This document shows, piece by piece, positions 1-55,239 of a stretch of DNA of 64,000 nucleotides (its first letter is position 1; the number at the start of each line of letters is the position of its first letter). The stretch comes from Scylla paramamosain (lineage: Eukaryota; Arthropoda; Malacostraca; Decapoda; Portunidae), in NCBI RefSeq assembly GCF_035594125.1, contig NC_087160.1:29810432-29874431 (forward strand), given 5' to 3'. The translations under genes and the position numbers were made by a program. Below the pieces are notes generated by a model, which was given only the letters and a program-made list of their open reading frames with translations, was not told the origin of the DNA and searched no databases.

Positions 1-14
1 TGCTGGAAGAGGCT
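1..14 (+). CDS. HIRA: Possible 3' end of upstream HIRA exon
   Basis: The frame starting at base 3 reads LEEA and then meets a possible donor, GTTAAG. Other HIRA proteins have a PVL plus acidic stretch just before the segment that starts exon 1 (VPK). The phase would be 0, as exon 1 needs. The stretch is too short to be sure. Confidence 0.22.
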
Positions 15-74
15 GTTAAGCCTGTGACTCCAGCTCTAGATAATAGTCATTATTTTTAGGTCTCAATGGTAGTG

Positions 75-730
75 TATTTACTTAGTTATATTTACGTAGT
101 TGTATTGTACAGGGCACAAGCCAAAGCTCATTTTTTGTCCTGTCTCCATAACCATATTTATCCAGTTTCTCTTTAAACATGTGTGCACTGTTTGCCACAA
201 CCACCTCTTCCTTCAAATCATTCCAGATTTCAATAGTTCTCTATGGGAAGCTGCACTTCTTGATGGTGCTTGAACATCCACTCTTTTTTATTTTCTTCCC
301 ATGCCCCCTCATCTGTCTCTCTCCCTCCTCCATCTGTGGTACCAAGTCATTTCTGTATTCTTTCCATATTGTTTACTGATTTGTACATTGTTATCAGGTC
401 TCCTCTTTCTCTTCTCTCTTGTAATGTTGGTAAACACATCTCTTCAAGTCTTTCTTCATAGCTTAAGCCTTTCAATTCTGGTACCATCTTTGTTGCTATC
501 CTCTGTATTTTTTGCAGTTTCCATATATTTTTTTTCTATGTGGACCCCAAACTGCTGCTGTGCATTCCAATTCAGGACATATGCTTGTTATAATTTTCTT
601 TATCATTTCTTTATCTAAATAGTTAAATATCATCCTAATGTTTGTTAACAAAATGTATGTAGAGCCAAATATCCCATTTGTGTGTCTTTCAATCAATAGT
701 TTGCCCTGAATCATTATTCCCAAATCTTTT
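75..730 (-). mobile_element. CR1-like LINE 3' fragment (degenerate)
   Basis: The minus strand reads an RT C-terminal region with frameshifts: PELECTAAVWGPHRKK, then PELKGLSYEERLEEM, LPTLQERRERGDLIT and FKEKLDKYGYGD. This is the usual tail of CR1-group reverse transcriptases (RPxLEYAxxVWxPH...). The 3' end is the TATTTACxTAGTTGTA-type terminus at about 75-110, also present in the 39.5 kb fragment. Dead by stops and indels. Confidence 0.7.
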
Positions 731-739
731 CTTTATTAC

Positions 740-741
<2 letters not shown>

Positions 742-812
<71 letters not shown>
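742..812 (+). repeat. (TG)n microsatellite
   Basis: About 35 uninterrupted TG units between two LINE fragments. Confidence 0.95.
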
Positions 813-899
813 TGTCATATGCATTGACTCTGTATAATATTTTTTTTTTTTATCTTGGTGTTTCCAAAAGTCATTTAATTTCTTTTCAAATTATATTAC

Positions 900-1300
900 A
901 CCTGCAGCATTTATGAATAATTCCAGGAGGCTATTCAATTTTCTACTATTTGGATGGAGAACAAAAGTTCCTTACATCCAATCTTGGTCATGGTTTGTAG
1001 TTGTGTCCTCTTGTTATTGAATGTCTTTATCATCATTAATCCTTCTTATGATCTTGAATGTCTCTATCATGTCACCATTGGATCTTCTGTATGCTTGAGT
1101 TGGTAAGAGTTCTAGGGATGTTCTAGGTATGGCACAGCCTTCAGGGCTGGCACCAGCTTGGTAGCTCTTCTTTGTACTGCTGCTATTGCCTCAATATCTT
1201 CCTTCTTGTGTGGACACCATGCTTGGTTTGCATTTTCCAGGTGAGGGTCGATGAGTGCCACAAACAATACCTTAAACCTGGTCTCATCTAGTGTAATGAG
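900..1300 (-). mobile_element. Second LINE RT-tail fragment
   Basis: The minus strand reads VALIDPHLENANQAWCPHKK, EDIEAIAAVQRRATKLVPAL and KAVPYLEH before stops. This is the conserved C-terminal region of a CR1-like reverse transcriptase. It differs clearly from the 75-730 fragment, so it represents another subfamily. Confidence 0.65.
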
Positions 1301-1434
1301 TGTCCTGATTAGGTAGTCTCACTATTCTGTTATGTCTGTTATCTTTTGTACCTTATGATCCCTGAGTTTAAGCTAGGCAAAATAATACTGATATGATAAT
1401 AATGATAATAAGGATAACGATGATAACAATAGTA

Positions 1435-1437
<3 letters not shown>

Positions 1438-1497
<60 letters not shown>

Positions 1498-1498
1498 T
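1438..1498 (+). repeat. (AAT)n microsatellite
   Basis: About 20 AAT units, preceded by imperfect ATA/GATAAT repeats. Confidence 0.95.
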
Positions 1499-1499
1499 G

Positions 1500-2260
1500 C
1501 ACAGTTGGTTATAGGAAGTATTGCTGTGATTTTCAGGAAGTTTTGCCTGGTGATAACCACTGGCAACTGTATGTTTCACTGGTGTTTGTATCATTGCATT
1601 TCAATTAACTTGTTTGTGTGTGCATTCTTTCAGCTATTTTATCATGATACTATAGAATATGATATAGTACAATATATTATAACTTAAGTGTAAGCAGTCA
1701 TATAAATTGACTTAGAAATATGATTAAGAATTTACAACTGACTGCCAATCAGCAACCACCAAGTGCTCAGAGATGAAATGCAAAAGAGATATTTGTCAAT
1801 TCTTATTTATATGCTTCTTTGAAAGTTGATGAATTAATAATATACATAGGCAAGTATTATACATATTTTAGATAATTTATCTATTTTTTGATAAACAAAA
1901 AAGCTTTTGTATGGTAAAAAATATTTTTCAGTTTCCTTACCATGGACTGTTCTAAATAATTGTGATATATTTGCTAATATTTAATAGTGTTGAGAACAAC
2001 TTAACATTGTTCTTGACTAAAACTGAAAGAAAAGGATAAATTCCTCACCAAAAGGTTTTGACATTTAAAGAGTTATCAACATGCATAGATGATAGATTTC
2101 TGTCTTGTGAATTAGTAAAGTTAATCCGTAATGTCAGTCACTGCAGCAGTCATGTTTTGATAAGAAATAAATTGTGATGAAGGTGTTGCAAGAATGTAGG
2201 ATGCTGAATGAAACTTACTGGGCAGCATGACAACACTTCATATACCAGTCAACTTTTCTT
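1500..2260. other. Unassigned AT-rich sequence upstream of HIRA exon 1
   Basis: No homology or open frame recognised. It ends in a T-run plus (TC)n (2257-2304) about 95 bases before the exon 1 acceptor. Confidence 0.5.
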
Positions 2261-2400
2261 TTTTTTTTTTTTTTTTTTTTTCTCTCTCTCTCTCTCTCTC
2301 TCTCCCAATATAAAGAAAAATTCGCTTAAATCTATTAGAACACATTTATACATTGAGTTGTAATGAATCAAAAGTGTTGTTATTGTTGATGTTGTTGCAG

Positions 2401-44702
<42,302 letters not shown>

Positions 44703-45950
44703 GACCATGAAAATTTTGGTGTCTCATCTTGATTACTTTTAACAGATCTAGTGGAGGTTTATGAGATTTTCAAGAGTTTATCATAAATTTATGATACTGG
44801 TGTTAAGAAAGATCCAGTACCATTAATTTGAAAGAAAACATCTTGAGGAACTGACTTATCACCTTCATTGTCTTTGAAAATAGTCCTTATGAGAACCCAA
44901 GCATTTCAGAATTCAGGATATAGAAATTGTTGTGTTTCTTTTTTCTTGGTAATGTGTGTGGATGAGGGTTGAGTGTCATTTGAATATGTGCAAAGAATAC
45001 ATGTTTAAAAAGATTTACTTGCAGATTTATGTATAGTCAGTATTTTCTATTCTTACTCATAGGAAATGTAATTTTTGTATTTTAATTCTTTTCTTAATAC
45101 TCACATAGTGCTTCTCAGTTCTACACTTTTATGTAAATTTGAAATTATTTGGTAGAATGGTTTAGGTTCTGATGTATTTTTTTGCTATGTAGTCCTTTTA
45201 AGTTGTTAAATAACTATGTAAGTTTTTTTTTATATTCTTTTTATTATTATTATTTTATTTCTACTTTATTTTTATTTTGTTATTTTTATCACTCATTTTC
45301 AACTATCCATATGCTCGTCATGTTTGAGAATGGTTTTGATCCTGTTGATAAACCTTTGAGTCCTCCAAGGATATCACATTGTCACACTGAACTTGAAGTA
45401 GATAAGAGGAAGTACTGATGGATCTTGTATTCCATTGTTAACTCACTGCCATTGTCATCTTTGCCTTAAGACGATAATAGTGAAGAAAGTTGTGAATGCT
45501 TTTAACACTGCCTAGTATGATGCTCAAATAACTGCCATTTTTTACAATTTTCTGCACTGCCAGTGAAAGACCTGTCCAAAGAGGATGATAATCTTTAAAG
45601 TTTAACCCTTTTACTGTCATAGCTTCTTAAGCTTAAGAGTATAATTTTGAAAGAGATCACTGATAGTAAAAAAAAAAAAAAGTGATAGAATATTTCAAAT
45701 TTTTTAGTGCCTATACTTTTATTTTGGCTCTTTAAAATTATTTAGGATTACTCAAATGAAGTCACAAGTGTCATACTGACATTTTCAGTCAGAAAATTAA
45801 GTGTAAGTAAGGAATGAGTGTTTAAGTGTTTACTGGAACTAGTTCTAAGGTGATTGTTAACTTCTTCCAACCTTCTGTGATTGTAATGGCATTGCACTGT
45901 GTCATACAGATCAGGGATGGGCAAGATACAGCACCTGACAGATATATTCT

Positions 45951-46158
<208 letters not shown>

Positions 46159-46384
46159 GACAGGATTATTATGATATAGATGTTGGTTGGCTATAGCAGT
46201 AAGACTGCTTCCTCCTCACATTTTTATCACAAATTTATAGGTATGTTAAAGTGATTGAGAGAGCTTATGTTTAAGCAGCTTAGTCATTGACTGAAACATT
46301 TTTAAGCTCATTGTGTGGGACATACTGTGGGTCTATGGACTGTGTGAGTGATGTAATTCACCATGGTTGTGAGTACTCCTGACC

Positions 46385-46572
46385 TTGAGCTGGAAAGAGC
46401 TTAGACTTAAGAGAGTCCAATCAATGAATAAAGCTGAGACCTTACATACCATCACCTTCCTCAGAGGAAACAGTAACCACTTATTGTCAGTAAAAAATCC
46501 TTAGTTTCCTGAGTGGAGTTCAAACCTACCTCCATTAAGTGACAAGCAAGGGCACTATACTGAGCAATGGAG
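46385..46572 (-). mobile_element. Possible tRNA-derived SINE
   Basis: The minus strand begins GCTCAGTATAGTGCCCTTGC (A-box-like) and has GGTTTGAACTCC (B-box-like, consensus GGTTCGANNCC) about 45 bases later at 46526-46515. This is the spacing of a tRNA-like RNA polymerase III promoter. No tRNA cloverleaf is intact. Confidence 0.4.
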
Positions 46573-47097
46573 TGTGTGTGTAGGTGTGGGTATAGGTATG
46601 GCCCTCCTTCATTAGAAATCATTCAGAACTGTATTGTGGCAGTTTGAAGGATTGGGTACTGAAAAGGACTGGAAAAAAAAAAACTTATTTAAAGCAAAAT
46701 GTATTTAATTGTAAATCACTCGGTAATTTGATGAAGTTTTGAGGTTAAGTGGCAGTTGTTGCTTGTGATCATGTAGTCATCCCTAAAGAATCAATGTTTT
46801 AATAGTTTCATAGGTTGTCAGCACGAGTGCAATTGTCTTATAAATGTTCAAATATAGTGTCTGAATTTAAAATTTTATATTTACCTCTGATGAACCAAAC
46901 TAGAAAAGTTAATGAGCATATTGTTTTTACCTATTATTTTGAAACCTTTCTTCTCCGTTGGGGGGCCAAGGGGGCTAAAAGAGTAGAATGAGTGGGAATG
47001 TGAAATTTGTGTCTTGTCTTGGCTGTTCACCTTTTTGGGAGAGACTGCCTTGGTGTATGTATATATGTATGTTCTTTGAAACTGCCGACTAGTGTTT

Positions 47098-47103
47098 AAT
47101 AAA
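47098..47103 (+). promoter_or_regulatory. AATAAA polyadenylation signal candidate
   Basis: Canonical hexamer about 2.4 kb downstream of the HIRA stop and the last one before the GC-richer region. Assignment by position only. Confidence 0.35.
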
Positions 47104-48398
47104 TGTCCAATTAAATCCTTAAAGTTGACAATTTATAGTTTAGAGGACTTAAAATTGAGGAAAACACTAAACACAGTGAAAGTCATTTGAGCAGGTTATT
47201 TCACTATGTACCATAAATATACATAGTACCTAGGAGAGTATACGCCAATTAGGAGAGAAATGCATGCAGTAATATGAAGACTATACCACACGCACAAACA
47301 CTGTCTTTATATGATCATCTGACATTCATTCCTAAGAACTCTACGAGGATGAAACCATATCCCTAACTCAGCAATGGAATACCTGCTGCACCTGTCCATG
47401 AATCTGAGGATTACGTATCCAGGTCAAGACAGGCAGCGTACAGCGTCCCTACACCTATCCGTCTTCCACCACGCTGATCCTGTATATGGTGTATGTAATA
47501 TTCTGCATCACGAGACCTCGCTCCACTCTCTCACATGAGTAATGATACAAAGACACGGAAGATGCAGGCAACTGCTTTCCTTGAGTAGACAAACACATGG
47601 TCAGATACTACTACATCACTGTTGTTTTAATTCTTAACCTTAACTCCTTCATTTATATCCACGGAGGGACAGTTACACGTGCATTTACTAACTTCTCATG
47701 TCTTAAAATCGCGTGTCTCGAAAGAATGCTTATTTCCAAATGTCAAGAAGGTAAATGTTGACAGTTATGATTTTTTTTTATATAACCTGGATGACTAAGG
47801 CAACTCAGGCACGTTAGAATGAGGTCAATGAGGTTTGTTGCAACTTACAGAGAGAGAGAGAGAGTGTGTGTGTGTGTGTGTGTGTGTGCGTTATTCCCAC
47901 GCTTCCCTGCAAATTGATACTAGCGAACACAACAGACCTATCAATTATTATTCATTAGCGTGTGTCCTTCGACTGATGTCCCTTCCTCAGAAAACACCAC
48001 ACAAATTACTGCAAACACCTCACACAGCTCGCAGGGATGGGGGACCTTCCAATCGACCTCAGCTGCTAATAATACATCTTTATTCCTATGGCTTGTTTAC
48101 ATCGCATATTTGGACAGCTGGGACGTGTAATGTGGAGATAACAGACTTGCAGGAAAGATTTTTACTAATGGCTCTTGAAAATGTGTGTTTAAGTTTCAGT
48201 CCATCCACGTACTTAAAAGATGCCACCTCGTGTGTGTTTCTTTAGGTGTATGCTGAGAGAGACATTAAAACACACACACAGACTTGCACCAAAGCCTTTT
48301 ACTAATGTCTCTTGAGTGTGTGTGAGAATTTTTTTTCATCTATGTCTGCTAATTGAAGATGCCACCTCGTATATGCTTCCTCTTCTGTGTGGGGAGGG

Positions 48399-48400
<2 letters not shown>
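47104..48400. other. Intergenic-type sequence, no gene recognised
   Basis: Composition is less AT-rich than the HIRA locus. Contains a short AG/TG array at 47851-47888. No homologous exon seen on either strand. Confidence 0.4.

Positions 48401-48401
<1 letters not shown>

Positions 48402-48441
<40 letters not shown>
48402..48441 (+). repeat. (CA)n microsatellite
   Basis: About 40 bases. Confidence 0.95.
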
Positions 48442-48445
<4 letters not shown>

Positions 48446-48675
48446 GTACACTAAAAACGTATTTCATTAACTACATCGCATCTTACATAGTGGCGGGAGG
48501 GAATTTATAATGGCCACGTACAAATTCCTTAATAAATTCGCGGAATGTGCTATGAAGGACGGAGAGAGACGGGAAGAGGCAGCAGGAGGAAAGCATCTCA
48601 TCTCCTCCCTTCCCTTCTCCGCGCCTAGCCAAGGGTGCTCACCGCCTCCACTGAGAGAGAAGACGTCAAGAGCAG

Positions 48676-48678
<3 letters not shown>

Positions 48679-48720
<42 letters not shown>
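48679..48720 (+). repeat. (TC)n microsatellite
   Basis: About 42 bases, inside a CpG-containing patch (48500-48900). Confidence 0.95.
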
Positions 48721-48722
<2 letters not shown>

Positions 48723-48938
48723 TAACTCAAACAGCCTCGCCTGCCGCTTCAAAACTTGCCAGCCACGAGCTACCACAGCGGTGAACAAATACAAGAACAA
48801 GCGACTGAATAATTAAACACTTGAGGCTGTAATCTACAGACCCACAGCCACTCTCGTCCTCTCGATCATGAGCCTCGTGAAGACCTTCGTGCTGACAATT
48901 CCCCGGGTGATTTTTGGACTTGCCTACGATGTGTCTCC

Positions 48939-48941
<3 letters not shown>

Positions 48942-48973
<32 letters not shown>
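48942..48973 (+). repeat. (CA)n microsatellite
   Basis: About 32 bases. Confidence 0.95.
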
Positions 48974-48975
<2 letters not shown>

Positions 48976-49124
48976 GTCCTGTTCCACCGCCCATATGTCA
49001 AGTTTCTCGTTATTTTTACGGGATCTTTCTTCTTTCATATCAGGACAGAGTATATAGCATCTACTAAGTGCCTGATTGAAGTTTGTGGTTCATTTTTCGT
49101 TTTCTTTTTACTTTTCTTTTTTTT

Positions 49125-50530
49125 TTTTTCTTCTTCTTGTGTTGTTTTATGGGTGAAGGAGGCCAGCTAAGGACACAAAAATGGGAAGAAAACTCGCTAA
49201 TTGGCAGCTCAGAGAAATGGAAAAAAATAAATAAATAAGTAAATAAAAGAAAATATAATTAAAATGATCAATTTAGATACGGAAGCGCTTGTACAAAGAC
49301 TTCCATACACGCAAGAATACAGTATATAATTCTGTGCCCGTGTAACCCCCACAAATAACCTTTAAAAAATAAAAAATAAAAAAAATAGAACATGCTTTTC
49401 ATTATACCTCGCTGATACTCGGCATAAAATCAGTCAAAAAAAAACAATCTTAAAAAAATAAATAAATAAACCACATTTTCATCATATCTCACTCACAATC
49501 AGCACGGCATCGAAAAACAGGAAGGAAAATAAAGGAAGGTTCACGGAAAATGAGACGGAAGGCAGCAGGTGACGGCCACTGGCGCAGGTGTCTCCAATAC
49601 ACGTCAGGACACGATTGGTCAAAGAGAGGCGAAAATAATGACTCATAACCGTCAATCTATCGCACGCTAACGCAGACTTTGCATATTTTAGACTCTCTCA
49701 ATAACAAAGCAATTATTTTGTATATACTTGTCAGAAAAGCTTTTATAACTACCTGGGATGGCACGAGAAAGAAAGTTTAGTGCCGTAAGTGGCGTCAAAA
49801 CACCAAAGGTAAACTAACAAACGAAATTAAGGTCGATACTCAGGTTTACAGGAAGGTATTAATTAAGTGGCCCTTTCCAGAATCTACTTCAATAAAAAAA
49901 AAAAAAATTAAGTTACTTTTTTATATACTTGACAGAAAAAGCGCAGATCTGGACTAGTACGAAATAAGCTTGGTACTGTAAGAAAGTCAAAACACCTAAA
50001 CACAACTAACAAACCAAAATCAGTTTTGTGTAGAAATATCAGTTAAGTAGCCTTTCCCTGTTCTTTTTCCAGCTATCTTTGTGTTTTTATTCTCTTGGCC
50101 AGCCTCCACTCGACATAAGAAGAGAAATGGAGAAAACAAAAAGTGTGACAGCAGAGGGCCTAGCAATGCTGCCTCAGCGGTCCTCACACTCCACTCGACC
50201 ACCAAACGCCGTCGCCACTGAGGTCATAAGGAAGGCGGAACTTCAGACGAGGAGATCAATAAACTTCTGCTCGAACCATCAGCCCCTTCACCCGCCGCGC
50301 TGCTTTACGAGGCACGAGATCCTTATGCACAAAGCCCCGAATTATAAGTTCCATTTTTCAGAGTCTATCGTGCTACGTGGCTCGGACCCGATCGAGTGGA
50401 ATTTAACAAAAGAAAAAAACTCCTTTACCTAACCTGTATGGGGTGAGCGACCAGCCGTGCCATCGTGTAGAGGCATTGTGCAAGCCACGGGAGGCTGGAT
50501 AGGTTGTATATTAGAGCTGTATTTAGAAAC
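49125..50530. other. Non-coding sequence with dispersed-repeat look
   Basis: 49150-49205 (GGCCAGCTAAGGACACAAAA.. AACTCGCTAATTGGCAG) looks like a dispersed repeat, but I cannot assign it to a family. The remainder is AT-rich, with weak unrelated ORFs that have no recognisable domains. Confidence 0.3.
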
Positions 50531-50535
50531 GTTTT

Positions 50536-50537
<2 letters not shown>

Positions 50538-50594
<57 letters not shown>
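50538..50594 (+). repeat. (CT)n microsatellite
   Basis: About 57 bases. Confidence 0.95.
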
Positions 50595-50596
<2 letters not shown>

Positions 50597-51153
50597 ACGA
50601 TTAACTTTTTGATTCATGCTTTTGACTGCGGGAGCAAATTAATTCGATAACGTTAAAGCTCCTCACAACAGTAATCCCCACATAGATAGTGTGCAAAGTA
50701 AAGTCCAGCGCAAATAATGTTAAACATATACACTGCAGCCAAGAAACACAATAGCTTGACTCAAAGCGCACACGACGTTCCCTTACTGGCTAAAACGAGT
50801 CTTGAATTTACGATGGGGTTGACAGACGGACGACCCCCGCAAATACTCCGAAGCTGGCCACAGAACGCAACTGTCGTGACGCCGCACCATCGCCGCCGGT
50901 CGCTGGGACTTCAATGTATGCAATGTAGTTATATCCATCAGAGCGTTTCGGCTTTCACGGCAGACAAAGCCAATCTAATTCCTGGTTTCTCCGTGTATTA
51001 TTGTCAGTTGGGTCATCTCCTGCTCTGTCTCCTCGCCTTCTTTCCAAGTAAAGTATTCATGAGTCAAGTTGTCTGCTCTCATGGAATATGCACCAGTATT
51101 GTACATGTTTGTATTTCTGGTTAAACATTCACTTCCTTTCAACTAGGCGCCTG

Positions 51154-51154
<1 letters not shown>

Positions 51155-51186
<32 letters not shown>
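51155..51186 (+). repeat. (AC)n microsatellite
   Basis: About 32 bases. Confidence 0.95.
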
Positions 51187-51192
<6 letters not shown>

Positions 51193-51732
51193 CTCTAACT
51201 TGACATTTTTTTAGATCCGGCATGTGGGAGGGTATTTCTGTTGATGAGTATGTCACAAACTTCAGATTCTTAACATTTAACCATCCTTTTTTCATGTACC
51301 CGTCATGCCAAGTCTCCATAAATCAAGGCAGGAGTCTTCGCTTCTGGCACAAGACGACAACACAGCGCCGGTGTTCGTCACTCTCACTTAATCATCGCAC
51401 AACACTGGACATGCGTGATCGTATATACTTCCAGATGATGTGTGGCGCCGTTACTCAAGCGACGCGTTACTCTGCCCGCCACCCACTCGACTGTTGAATG
51501 TTATGGATCTCAATTGAGTGTTTTTGTCATTTCACGAATACACAGTGGCTTGATGTTTTATTTCTTTAGTTTTGTTTACTACTAATAATTATACTAATAA
51601 TTATAATGTGAAAAAAAATCCTCAGGCAGCATTCTCCGACATCAAGGCTTTGTTGTGAATGATCTCTGCAGACAAAAAATGAAGAATTTTCCTTTTAAAA
51701 ACCGAAAACTCGAGACAAATTTTTGACTGGGG

Positions 51733-51734
<2 letters not shown>

Positions 51735-51813
<79 letters not shown>
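51735..51813 (+). repeat. (AG)n microsatellite
   Basis: About 79 bases, preceded by a G-run. Confidence 0.95.
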
Positions 51814-51816
<3 letters not shown>

Positions 51817-52087
51817 GTCAAATCATAACGTACCTTCACTAACATAGCACAGGACGGAGTGAAATGAAGGACTGTCCCTCACCAACCGACTTGAGAGCGA
51901 ACCCGAAGAACTAGCGGCGAATGTTGACAATGGAACAGAGATAATGGACTCAATACTGCGGAAGGCAACGTGAAGCTGTTCGTGGAAGTATGGTATAGAT
52001 ACGGTACAATACTCTATTTCACACAATTTATTCTTCAAATGGATGAAAGTCACCTCCTTCTTGGAAATTGAGTTGACAGACCATTCT

Positions 52088-52115
52088 GCTACTGCTGCTG
52101 TTGCTGCTATTATTG

Positions 52116-52163
<48 letters not shown>

Positions 52164-52266
52164 TTACTACTACGGCAGCCACCTCACGACCCCCTCCCTT
52201 TCTTCCTTCTTCAGGTTCCTTCCTTCTTTACTTCCCTTCATACTGCTGTTGTTGCTGCTGCTGCTG

Positions 52267-52298
<32 letters not shown>

Positions 52299-52300
52299 GC
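52088..52300 (+). repeat. (CTA)n and (CTG)n trinucleotide arrays
   Basis: ACT/CTA repeats at 52115-52170 and CTG/CTA repeats at 52243-52298, separated by about 75 bases of TTCCTT-rich sequence. Confidence 0.9.
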
Positions 52301-52460
52301 AGCCATCACTTAACCCTTCTCTTTCTTCCTTCCTTCAATTCCTCAACTCTCTCCCTCTTTTCTTCCTTCCTTCCTTCCTTCCTTCCTTCTCTTGCTTCCC
52401 TCCTTATTTTTTTTTTCCTTTCTTCCCTCCTTCCTTTTCCAACATATTCCGCCCTCACTT
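52300..52460 (+). repeat. (TTCC)n-rich tract
   Basis: Imperfect TTCC and CCTT repeats, best at 52360-52390. Confidence 0.85.
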
Positions 52461-52475
52461 TGTATGTCCTATTCC

Positions 52476-52587
<112 letters not shown>

Positions 52588-52701
52588 TCTCCAATCTCCA
52601 GTCCTCTTTCACGTCCTCTTAACTTTTCTTCTTCTATTTTCTATATGCGTGAGTTTTTCCCTCCTTTCATCTCCCTTTTTTTCTTTTCTACAGCCTCCAG
52701 T

Positions 52702-52705
<4 letters not shown>

Positions 52706-52792
<87 letters not shown>
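52706..52792 (+). repeat. (CT)n microsatellite
   Basis: About 87 bases. Confidence 0.96.
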
Positions 52793-52793
<1 letters not shown>

Positions 52794-52829
52794 AACATAT
52801 ATTAAGGACCAACACTACAAGAAGGAAAG

Positions 52830-52965
52830 TTCAAGGAAAGTGAGAAAGAAAGAACGAAAAAAGAAAAGAAAGTCAATGAGAAAGGTAAGAGAAGAAGAAG
52901 AAAAAGCAGAGGAGGAGGAGGAGAAGAAGGAGGAGGAGGAGGAGGAGGAGAAGGAACAGAAAAAG
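52830..52965 (+). repeat. Polypurine (GAA/GAG) tract
   Basis: About 135 bases almost free of pyrimidines on the + strand, with (GGA)n at 52912-52950. Confidence 0.9.
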
Positions 52966-53082
52966 TGGTGTTCAGTTCCATCAGGGATACTATTATATTT
53001 CCTCGCTGTAATTTTCTCATTACGATTCTTTTTCCTTTTCTTCTCGGTATTTCTGACTTCACTTTCCCAGACAGCAATCATC

Positions 53083-53300
53083 ATAAGAACATAAGAGCAT
53101 AAGAAAATAAAGGAAGCTGCAAGAAGTAATCAGACCTACACGTGGCAGTCACTGTGCAAAACGTATCTATTTCCACCCATCATCCCCATGCATAAATCTG
53201 CCCTATCTTCTGTCAAAGCTCCTTAATGACTCAGCACAAACAACCTGATTAAAGAGACCCTCCCATTCATCTACCACTTCTTTCGAGAACTGATTCCTTC
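53083..53300 (-). mobile_element. CR1-like LINE family 2, 3' end (copy 4, minus)
   Basis: The minus strand ends ..CTGCAAGAAGT inverted, with ATAAGAACATAAGAGCATAAG at the terminus (53091-53112). CACGTGGCAGTCACTG and GGAATCAGTTCTCG correspond to the 3' end of the 8.3 kb copy. Diverged. Confidence 0.7.
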
Positions 53301-53483
53301 CTATGTATTTTTTTTTCTTTTTAATCCAACTTTTCCAGCCTGTTCTCTCCTGATTACTTGATCCTGAAAATTTTACTTAAGTCACCCTCGTTTTACCACT
53401 TGAACAGCAATCATAATAGTAGTAATAATATGATAGATTTCCAAAGGTCATGTACTTACATACACACACGTTAACCTAGACCA

Positions 53484-53522
<39 letters not shown>
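53484..53522 (+). repeat. (AC)n microsatellite
   Basis: About 39 bases. Confidence 0.95.
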
Positions 53523-53525
<3 letters not shown>

Positions 53526-53639
53526 TACGTTCGTTTCTCACATACGAAATTAGTGATGATGAAAGTTCAGGTTGCTCGGCGTCGCCTGTCTCTGAGCAAA
53601 ATTCCACTCTGGAAGACCCATCGACAAAACTTAAGACAG

Positions 53640-54720
53640 GCGGGAGGAAGAAATGTTTGGAGGAACACGACTATAAATTGGAGGACGAGGGCAAGAGAGG
53701 AAGAGAAAACGGCATTACGAGTAAGGAAGAGTGGTCTGGGGTGGGAGGGAATGGGGAGAGAAGAGGATGGGAACGAGGAGCTTGAGGGAGCACGAGAGAA
53801 AGAGAGAAACAGAAGAGGGATGAGGAAAAGAGGAGAAGAGAGGACAGACGGAATGCATGAAGGCAGCTGAGTACAAAAAAATATCCTACCCCTAAAAAAA
53901 ATTTTACGTGAAGTTAGCAAAGAAATTATGATAGAAATGTAAGAGGCAACGAATTTGAGAAGTGAGGATACGATGATAGCGAGGCAAAAAAGCGAGACGA
54001 GATAATACGTAGTAATGAAAATGTGATAATGAAGACAGTAGTGTACGGTGGAGAAGCGAAAAATATAAGACATACTGAACGAAGAGGATGAGGAAGACGA
54101 CGACGATGACGAAGAAAAAAAAAAAAAAAGACGAGGGAGACAAGAAAGAGGACGAGAATGAGAAGAACAAAGACAAGGAAGACGAGGAGAAGAACACGAA
54201 AAGCAAGGAGGAAAAAGACGATGACAACAACAAGAAAGAAGAACACGAAGGGAAAGAGAACAAGGACAAGGACGAGAAAAACGAGAACGACAAGAAGACA
54301 ACCAGAGAAACAAGAATGAGGAAAAGGAGGAAGAAGAGGAGAACACGAACTTATACACGTAAAAAAAGAAAAAAAAAGAAAAACACAACTTGACGAGACT
54401 TGCAGTGGTACAGGAGGCGTTATTTGCTGTACATACAGGAGAGAAAAAAAATATTAATTCTTTCCACTGTTCTGTTCTTGTACCACCACCTAGCGAGGAT
54501 GAAAGAGGAGGAGGATAGTGAGAACGGAGGGGAGGAGAGAAAGAGGAGATAAGGATGGAGAAACAGGAGGAAGAGATAGAGATAGAGGAGGATGAGGTAT
54601 GGAGAAAAAGGAAGAAAAGTAGGAGAGGACAAAAAGGAAGAGGAGATTGAGGCAGAGGAGTAAAGAAAGAGGAGGAAGAGAAAGAAGAGGATGAAGAGAA
54701 AGAAGAAGAGGAGGAACGCA
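53640..54720 (+). repeat. Extended purine-rich, cryptically repetitive block
   Basis: Over a kilobase dominated by GAA, GAG, GAC and AAG on the + strand. It yields a 391-codon Ser/Phe/Leu open frame on the minus strand and a Lys/Glu/Asp frame on the plus. Both are compositional, with no domain. Confidence 0.75.
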
Positions 54721-54761
54721 ACGGAAGAATAATAATTAACAAGTGGTATTTACTCTATTGA

Positions 54762-54890
<129 letters not shown>

Positions 54891-55067
54891 CCATCAATTG
54901 TACATATATATATCCATAACTTCATTCCCCTCTAAGGATCAAAACCTTCCTTAACTTTCACTACTTATCTCCCAGCTAAGTCGCCGCGGGAACTGACTAA
55001 TTTTGTGCTTTCATTTCCTTTCCTGTCCGCTCTGCCTTCCCTTTTGCTGTTCCGGCCTGTCACTAAG

Positions 55068-55070
<3 letters not shown>

Positions 55071-55165
<95 letters not shown>
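55071..55165 (+). repeat. (TG)n microsatellite
   Basis: About 95 bases. Confidence 0.97.
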
Positions 55166-55166
<1 letters not shown>

Positions 55167-55239
55167 CATAATGGCAATGCAATCTTTTATCTCCTCTTGG
55201 TCTTCCCCTGAGTTTGTGAGATCTTACGTCACTCTCAAA

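Noticed and set aside
48868..49170. 100-codon frame starting MSLVKTFVLTIPR
   Set aside because: Runs into (CA)n and poly-Phe simple sequence; only the first roughly 13 codons look gene-like, too little for a feature.
50079..50432. 117-codon plus-strand open frame in a moderately GC-rich region
   Set aside because: No family resemblance, no clear splice sites or start context; kept only as unassigned sequence.
53567..54742. 391-codon minus-strand open frame
   Set aside because: Ser/Phe/Leu low-complexity product of a purine-rich strand. The opposite strand gives an equally artificial Lys/Glu/Asp frame (54088-54393).
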